Positions 57,827-64,000 of a stretch of 64,000 nt of DNA are shown piece after piece (position 1 is the first letter of the stretch; each line of letters starts with the position of its first letter). This DNA is from Ailurus styani. Taxonomy: Eukaryota; Chordata; Mammalia; Carnivora; Ailuridae. The stretch is taken from positions 955,553-1,019,552 of the forward strand of contig LNAC01000272.1 of NCBI GenBank assembly GCA_002007465.1, in the 5' to 3' direction. Both the position numbers and the translations under genes were made by a program. Under the pieces are notes generated by a model. That model made no database searches. It saw only the letters and a program-made list of their open reading frames with translations, and was not told the DNA's origin.

Positions 57827-57901
57827 GGGAAGAAAATGTAATTGCTGTTCCTCTGGGAAGTCGAAGCGTAAGAATTACAGTGAAAGGACCAGCACATCTT
57901 T
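57827..57901 (+). CDS. ADAMTSL3: ADAMTSL3 exon D: start of the spacer domain
   Basis: A 75-nt exon: GG completes the split AGG (Arg) codon from exon C, then 24 codons, then one base (T) of the next codon. Acceptor ttcctag (ends 57826), donor gtaagt (57902). The peptide begins EENVIAVPLGSRSVRITVKG and ends PAHL, the first strands of the ADAMTS spacer domain. That domain is a cysteine-poor beta-rich region used for matrix contacts. As I recall it, this stretch is the same in human ADAMTSL3, and it differs clearly from ADAMTSL1, which supports the paralogue call. The next exon, expected to begin by completing a Phe codon, is not found in the remaining 6.1 kb. Confidence 0.95.
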
Positions 57902-59324
57902 GTAAGTACAATTTAATCCTAACATGTTTTTATTTCCTGATAGTTTCTTTAGCCAAAAAAAAAAAAAAACCAAAACTTTCTTCATGTTAATGGGTAGGTA
58001 GGAAAATATCTCAAGAATTTTGCCAACCACTCTGAAATCATCTATATCACTAGGGAATGATCAATACCCTGAATTTTTCTGTTCTCATGCCCCAGTGTTT
58101 GGAAATATACCAGTTTGGGATTAATCTCCTCATGGGAGAGGAAATCAAGTTGTATGGGAAATAAACTATTTTTATGGGGAGAGGAGAATAGAATTCAAGA
58201 GTTTTCTGGAAATTTCAAAAGTTTGGGACAAAAATAAATTTTTTTAAACACAGAACCATATCAGTGATTATAGCTGAAAAGTATAAGGTTTGTTGCCAAC
58301 ACAGTGCAACTTCAGGTCCGGGGCAGCGAAAATAAACACTGGTTTCCCAGAATATGGAGTTTGAAATGATAGAAGATTGCCACTATATTGTTTCTTTGGC
58401 CAAAGTCAGATGGCATCTCCTCTCTGTTCTTTGGTGTCTTACGACCTAACAGAACAGGAAAGAGTGCAGTTTGTCTGTTTCTTTCCCAAGGTCTCCTCAT
58501 GGCCAGAGGTAGGACTTTCTTGTCTCTTTCATAGAGAAAGAGTCTCTGCCAAGATTGGCTCCATGGCCTTGAAAAAGCATATTGAGTTCAACCATCTCTT
58601 TCCATAAAAGTACAGAACAGTACTTATAGTTATTTTAAAGCTACACAAATCAAGGTCCACTGGATCAAAGTGCTACATAGATTGCCTTTTTTTTGTTTGT
58701 TTGTTTTTCCTTAGCCTTTGGACTTGTAAAATTTTCTCTGGGCCACAAGCATCATATGTTTTTGGTAGCTTTTCAGTTTGTTTGTGTGTTTGTGTATTTT
58801 GAATTCTGTAATAATATTCCAACCAGAAATGTTCTTTGAGAAAATTTATGTCAAAATGTTTAAGTAAAAATGTTTAAGATCACCAAAAATGTAGATTAAA
58901 GTCTTGAAAAAACAAATTCTATAGTACATTATGGTTTCAATCAGAGAAGCAAGAGAATATCTTTGGGGCAGTTCGGGTGAACCATTGTTTGAAAGTATTT
59001 TTTTTTTAAGCCTTAACTTTATTTTATCAATTAAGACTAAAAGGGTGGGGCCACTTTTTTTTTAAACTAAAATACTAAAATATTTACAATCCTATAATGG
59101 TCAGTATATTCAAGGCTTTCTCTGTAAGGAAACAGCAAAACATTTACTAAGCTTTTTATAATGGCTTAAAACCTACATCTCTTGATGAGAGTAAATCTTC
59201 ATCCTTATAAGCATGAACTTGATTTTTGAAAACAGGTAAAAAAAATTCAGATCCAAATTTTGTGAATCATTGGAGGGCTCCCATTAGAACATAAACAGTT
59301 TGGGTTTCAAAAATATGAAGCACT
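57902..59324. other. Start of following intron, nothing recognised
   Basis: GTAAGT donor, an A13-type run near 57955-57969, then AT-rich sequence. No spacer-domain exon is found by reading all + frames. Confidence 0.6.
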
Positions 59325-59795
59325 AAATCTTAATAGTAGCACCATTCATAATAACCTTAAAGCGAAAACCACCCAAATGTCCATCAGCTGATGGCTGGAT
59401 AAATAAAATTTAGCTACAATTGAGACCAGAACACGACACATGCTACCACATGGATGGTCCTTGAAAACATGATGCTGTGTGAAAGAAGCCAGTTGCAAAA
59501 GGCCACATATGATTCCATTTATATAAAATGTCCAGAATAGGCAAATCTATGGAGACAGAAAGTAGCTTGGTGGTTGCCTGGGGCTGGGAGAAGTGGGGTT
59601 GGTGGGGAGATGGGGGGCATGACGACTAGCGGGTATAGGGTTTCTTTTGGGGATGGCAAAAATGTTCTAAACTTAGATCATGGTGATGTTTTCACAACTC
59701 TGTGCATATACTGAAATCATTAAGCTGGGTTATAAATGGGCAAATTTTATGGCATGTGAGTTTTATGGCATATCAAAAAGATGTTTAAAAAAATA
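59325..59795 (+). mobile_element. L1M 3' end, sense
   Basis: The motifs aatagtagcaccattcataa, ccacccaaatgtccatcagc, atgattccatttatataaaa, tgtccagaataggcaaatct, tatggagacagaaagtagct, gtggttgcctggggctggga and atcatggtgatgttttcaca form a textbook L1M 3' end. Confidence 0.85.
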
Positions 59796-60696
59796 TTCAG
59801 TGACTGGACCCAATTTTCTCGTGATGCTAAAGGCAATTCCCAAAAATTCAGCTCCCAAACCAGAAGATGTAGACAGTAAACAGAATAAGCCAAGACGAAT
59901 ACGTGGAGGCAACATATTAATTTACATGCAAATATGTTCTGGCGTATAACATATAACTTTATACCCCAAACTGGCGCTGTTCCAAGAACAGGGCTCAGAA
60001 ATATTCCCATGTCTCCAAAGGTGACAGAATTGTTGCTTGGAATATTTCTCCTCTGAACCATCTTGCCGTTGGCTCTGGAAGGGTTCCCAAAAGTTATCCT
60101 TCTCTGCTGATGAATAGGACTGGCCTCATTTACAAAGAGTTTAGTTAACATTTCTGAACATCTAAATATAGAAGTGGTTTTATTTTCTTGATTTATACAA
60201 CTGTTTTCTTAATTTTTTATTTGAAACGAAGATATATTCCTGAAATAAAGCTTACTTTGCTGTAATAAATCATTCTTTTAAGATCTGTGTTAACTACAAC
60301 CCTCCAAAAGGCTACATCTTGAAGAACTGAGAACACCCAGTAATGTTAATGTCCACTCTTTGCCATGGAATGGAATGTCTATCTACCTATTGCCTAGAAA
60401 TGTGCAGATCCTAAATTTCCAACCCTGTCCCACGCCTGGTGCCAGCATTATCCCAACCACCTAGTCCCAAATTTCCCTAAAACTTCAAAAACGAAAGCCC
60501 TAAGAAGATTCCTGCAAAAGAGATTTTATTGTAGCAAGACTCCAGCATTAAATGTGTTTGGTTAGCAATAGACTTGAGAAGCCAAGACATCATAAACAGA
60601 AAACCTCCCTTACTGATAGGGAGAACCATTTTGTTGTTGTTTTGGGGTTTTTCTTGTCCTCTAAGTTCCTGTTGATGACCATATACAGAAATATAC
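59796..60696. other. Intron sequence without recognised features
   Basis: The minus-strand frame at 59747-60151 (134 codons) is partly L1 and has no domain. Confidence 0.5.
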
Positions 60697-61239
60697 TGTT
60701 GACCCTTAAATAATGTGGGGCTTAGGGGTGCCAACTCCTGCACAGTGGAGAATGTAAAACTTTTGACTCCCCCCAAACCTTTTAAAAAATAGATTTATTT
60801 ATTTGAGAGAGAGCATGAGAGAGTGAACGGGAGCAGGGTGAGAGGTAGATGGAGAGGTAGAAGCAGACTCCCCACTGAGCAGGGAGCCTGAGGCGGGGCT
60901 TGATCCCAGGACCCTGAGATCAGGACCTGAGCCAAAGACAGATACTTAGCTGACTGAGCCACCCAGGTGCCATGACTCCCCCCAGAAAACTTAACTGCTA
61001 ACAGCCTACTGTTGAGCAGAAGCCTTACTGACAACATAAACTGTGAATTGACACATATGTTGTATGTTATTCATATTATACACAGTATTCTTAGAATCAA
61101 GCTAGAGAGAAGAAAATGTGGTTAAGAAGGTTATAAGGAAGAGAGAACACATTTACAGGACTGGATGGTATTTGGGAAAAAAAAATCCCTCAATCAGTGG
61201 ACCTACACAGTTCAAATGCATGTTGTTCAAGGGCCAACT
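60697..61239. mobile_element. Non-autonomous Tigger-type element (MER44-like), split by a Can-SINE
   Basis: Left terminus tgttgacccttaaataatgt (60697) and right terminus tgttgttcaagggccaac (61221-61238) are inverted copies of each other. Internal motifs (acttaactgctaacagccta, gttattcatattatacacag, tcagtggacctacacagttc) fit a short Tc1/mariner-related element. A Can-SINE at 60779-60972 interrupts it. Confidence 0.78.
60779..60972 (-). mobile_element. Can-SINE, antisense, inside a Tigger-type element
   Basis: Tail aaaaatagatttatttattt, head tgactgagccacccaggtgc. Flanking repeat tgactcccccca at about 60764-60775 and 60973-60984. Confidence 0.92.
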
Positions 61240-63229
61240 CTAAAAATATAAATGTAGATGCCTACTGCCCAAAGGACGTGGATGTTGAATCACGTGTACA
61301 TGCGCTATAAAATATCACTTGACCCTAAGCCCCAGTTTGGTGTATTTATAAGTGATGTCGCTGTGCTGAATGCTTGTTACGTGTTTACCTAAAGATACTT
61401 CTGTAGCCTTAGACTGTAGGGAGACCTTTTCAGGATGGTCAGCAGGAGGCTGCCTCTTCTGAAGGAAGCCTGGACTGCTACTCCTCCATGCACATCCTTC
61501 CACTAGAAGCGCCAAGACACCTTCATCATCTTCATAGTCATCATTTCTTTTATTAACAACTGGGATGGATCAAAACATTTAAAGGACCCCACTATAGACT
61601 CGAGTTGTAAAGATTTGGGGGATTCAAGAGGGCCTGAGGAGGAGAAAGAAGTCAGCGGTGGACAGCAGGGATGAAGGCCCGTACCCTCTGGTTTCCATAG
61701 CGGTGGTGTGTTTATGGGCTTCCTGGGGTCTCCAGCCGGCACAAGCTCTCATGCTGCAGAAACCACAGTGGGGTCCGGGAATGTTCTGAGAGCTCAAGGA
61801 CTGTGTGTGCTGGTCTCATGAACCAAGAACTATACTTTATCACAACATTGGGCTGTAGTCGAATACAGTGGGATGCTAGAAATTAATACAACTTAAAAAT
61901 GTATTTATAAGTCAGTGCATCATCTCAGTTGTTGGTTTTCACCAATACTTATTCTGTCATTTATTTTAAGAGGCATAGGCACTAAGGAGAAGCAAATTTA
62001 CTGTCCACAAAAAATGACAGCTTTTGAAAAATTCCACCGGCCTCTTCCTCTCCCGGAGACTCATCACACTGGCTTTGTCAATCCAATGGTCAGAATCATT
62101 TGTATCAATGAACTCTACCTTCATCAAATCACTTCCCCTGTTTTTATTTGCCTACTTCTGATCCCATTACACAATATATGTCAGAGCCCCTGCCTGCTAC
62201 CTCCTATATATGCAACTGGTGTTTGTGACCTACAGAGCTGGAAGCCTTTTTGAAATCATGGCCATGAACACATTTTATCACAAGCATATGGATAATTGGA
62301 TATTGGACTTGGATAGTTCATGTGCCCTTGATAACTGGTTTTGCTCCTCGAGTTCTCATGTACTTGCCACTCAAGGTCTTGGATGCTGTCCAAAGTAGTG
62401 GAATAGACTTGACACCAAAACACAAAGCACCAGGACTAGACTAACAGAAATGCTGGCCTTTTAGAGGGGTGGCTGTCCTACTGGTCTTCCCTTCCTCCCA
62501 GATTCTGACATCCCACTGTAGCTCTACAGTCCGATGTGGTCCAGAAGGGTAACGCCTTGCAATCCCGACCCCAGCACAGAACACTGTTTGAATTTAGTCA
62601 GCTCATTTCAGGCTGAAGCTTAATCTAGAAGCTCCGTGTTTTGCAGGCCTTCTGTGAGGATGGATTTTTTCCAGCTTCCCTCCGTGTTGTGGTAGGGCCG
62701 GAATGCTCACTGCGTCTCCTCCTTTCCCTTAGGTGGATAATCCACCCAGGGGAGGGCCTTCTTACCATCTCTGGCTCCCCATCTCATTTTTACTGACAGT
62801 TCACTTTATAGCACTCAGTTTTATATCTTCATTGGAACTAGGAAATGAATTTAATCTCACACTTTCCAAAAATCTACTGCGGTCATGGAGATCAGGGCCA
62901 ACGTGGTTGGGGTTCGCTGTGCCTGAGAGTAGCCAGCAGTATTCTTCAACCACTAATGATTCCTGCAGATCAAGGAGCTCATGTCCAGCCTTTGAGTTTT
63001 CCCAGAAAATTCCCAGCCTGCCTGTCAGGCATAATCAGGGATGTCTCCTCATGCCTGTTACACAGTCTGTCCGGGACGCTTGGATTCCAGCAGGTGCTCC
63101 AGGGGCAGAGAGAAATCAATGGAAGAGATCCAAGAACAGCCAAATGCAGATGGCAGGCCCCAGTGCCAGACGGTTTTGTTGTGTTTTATCAGCTTTCCTG
63201 GGGTTCAGGTTCTGTTGTGTCCTTTGTTC
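61240..63229. other. Intron sequence without recognised features
   Basis: The frames at 62733-63251 and 62845-63312 overlap in different + frames; neither has cysteine spacing, spacer-domain residues or splice sites expected of ADAMTSL3. Confidence 0.5.
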
Positions 63230-63410
63230 AAGGTGGTCAAAGAACCATTGAATATCCACAACCAAGTGGAGGTTTCGGAGTAGAAGAGGGCCTGTGGGAT
63301 TATCTGCTCTGAGGCCACATTTTTAGAAATGAGGCAGTGAAACCCCAAGACTTGGAGATAGAGTTGGGGTCAGAAATGCAGGTGGCCCAACCCCTAGCCT
63401 GTTTTTGTTT
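63230..63410 (-). repeat. Possible MIR fragment, antisense
   Basis: The motif acatttttagaaatgaggca gtgaaaccccaagacttgga resembles MIR reverse complement ('attttacagatgaggaaactgag'). Confidence 0.4.
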
Positions 63411-63559
63411 ATTTTGTTTTTTGTTGTTTTTTTTTTTTTAATAAAAACTGCCTCTCTCCATCTCAGACCAGGTCCACCAAGGATAGTGATATTTATACAA
63501 TGAAAGGGGAAAAAAAGGAAGGAAAGAAAAATCATTTACATAAAGTAGAAATGCTATTT

Positions 63560-63905
63560 GGGTTAAACTGTGAACATTTTTCTGTAGGAGATCTAAAAGC
63601 TCTTCTGTTCATATAAAAGCAAATGTGAATAAAGCAGTAATGGGCAGGATAGAGATCTTTGTGGTGATGTAAGAGTTCTGTATCTTGATCGTGGCGATGC
63701 GTGTTAGAATCTGTCGAAAGTGGTACGAATTCTCACATTGTACCAATGGCAATGTCCTGGCATTGATATTGTACTCTAGTGACATAATATCTCATCATGC
63801 CTTTGGGTAAAACTGGATAAACAGTACGTAGGACCTCTCTAACATCTTGGAGTCTTCCTGCGAATCTTTGATTATTTCAACAACAAAAAGTTTATTATTT
63901 TTAAA
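63560..63905 (+). mobile_element. L1M 3' end, sense
   Basis: The motifs gggcaggatagagatctttg, tggtgatgtaagagttctgt, atcttgatcgtggcgatgcg, ttgtaccaatggcaatgtcc, tggcattgatattgtactct and ggacctctctaac are characteristic of an L1M 3' UTR ending in aaaaagttt. Confidence 0.82.
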
Positions 63906-64000
63906 AAAGCAAACTCAAAATTCATGGTGATTTTGTCTAAATAAAAGACTGGGTTTAAGATCATCTCAATGCATGATCAAATGAGTAACAACATATCTTC

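Larger units (their letters stand above)
12339..57901 (+). other. ADAMTSL3: ADAMTSL3 gene, partial (four internal exons)
   Basis: Four exons on the + strand join in frame: 46, 237, 127 and 75 nt, giving 161 complete codons with no stop. Split codons match: exon 3 ends with one base (A), and exon 4 begins with GG to complete AGG. Introns are 9181, 10676 and 25221 nt, all GT-AG. The translated order (end of a TSP type 1 repeat, cysteine-rich module, start of spacer) is that of ADAMTS-like proteins, which are secreted to the extracellular matrix and lack the metalloprotease domain. From memory of the human paralogues, this matches ADAMTSL3 (for example DCPPDAEDFRAQQCSAYNDV) better than ADAMTSL1, which reads DCPPEAGDFRAQQCSAHNDV at that site. 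Signal peptide, first TSP1 half, most of the spacer, later TSP1 repeats, Ig domains and PLAC domain are outside the window. Confidence 0.93.

Noticed and set aside
12339..57901. Assignment to ADAMTSL1 instead of ADAMTSL3
   Set aside because: The two are close, but remembered ADAMTSL1 differs at many sites (for example AHNDVKHHGQFYEWLPVSND), whereas the window gives AYNDVQYQG and YYEWLPRYNDPAAPC.
62733..63312. 172- and 155-codon overlapping + frames near the end
   Set aside because: They use different frames of the same DNA. No ADAMTSL3 spacer residues or convincing splice sites are present.

Overview
The window is a piece of a mammalian nuclear genome. It consists almost entirely of intron and interspersed repeats, with four small protein-coding exons on the + strand. 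Tail-bearing, tRNA-derived Can-SINEs occur 21 times. Several carry the 'gtgggttaaagcctctgc' head that I associate with mustelid SINEs, and together with carnivore-type L1 3' ends they point to Carnivora, Caniformia, most likely a mustelid (ferret, mink, marten, otter or badger). The species cannot be fixed from this sequence alone.

The only gene I can support is ADAMTSL3 (ADAMTS-like 3, punctin-2), a secreted extracellular-matrix glycoprotein related to ADAMTS proteases but without a catalytic domain. The four exons are 12339-12384 (end of a thrombospondin type 1 repeat), 21566-21802 (cysteine-rich module), 32479-32605 (rest of the cysteine-rich module) and 57827-57901 (start of the spacer). 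Each has a clean AG acceptor and a GTAAGT/C donor. Phases match across all three complete introns (9.2, 10.7 and 25.2 kb), and the joined frame is open for 161 complete residues. The upstream exons and the next spacer exon lie outside the window.

Layout: 0-12 kb is upstream intron with old L1 pieces, a twin-primed (5'-inverted) L1, a younger antisense L1 that runs into a 260-base assembly gap, and seven Can-SINEs. 12.4-21.6 kb and 21.8-32.5 kb are introns with a GC-richer stretch (13-17 kb), MIR, L2 and MER5-like elements, and a 4.7 kb antisense L1 (23.2-27.9 kb) with an internal deletion. 32.6-57.8 kb is the largest intron. Its first half is mostly low-repeat sequence, and its second half (44-56.6 kb) is a patchwork of antisense L1 fragments with nested young SINEs and a deleted Tigger element. 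57.9-64 kb is the start of the next intron.

I found no novel biological system. The points worth a second look are a perfect 97-bp duplication across a SINE/L1 junction beside the gap, a possible lineage-specific N-glycosylation sequon in ADAMTSL3, near-identical young SINEs, a long pyrimidine repeat just upstream of a 46-nt exon, and several datable nested insertions.
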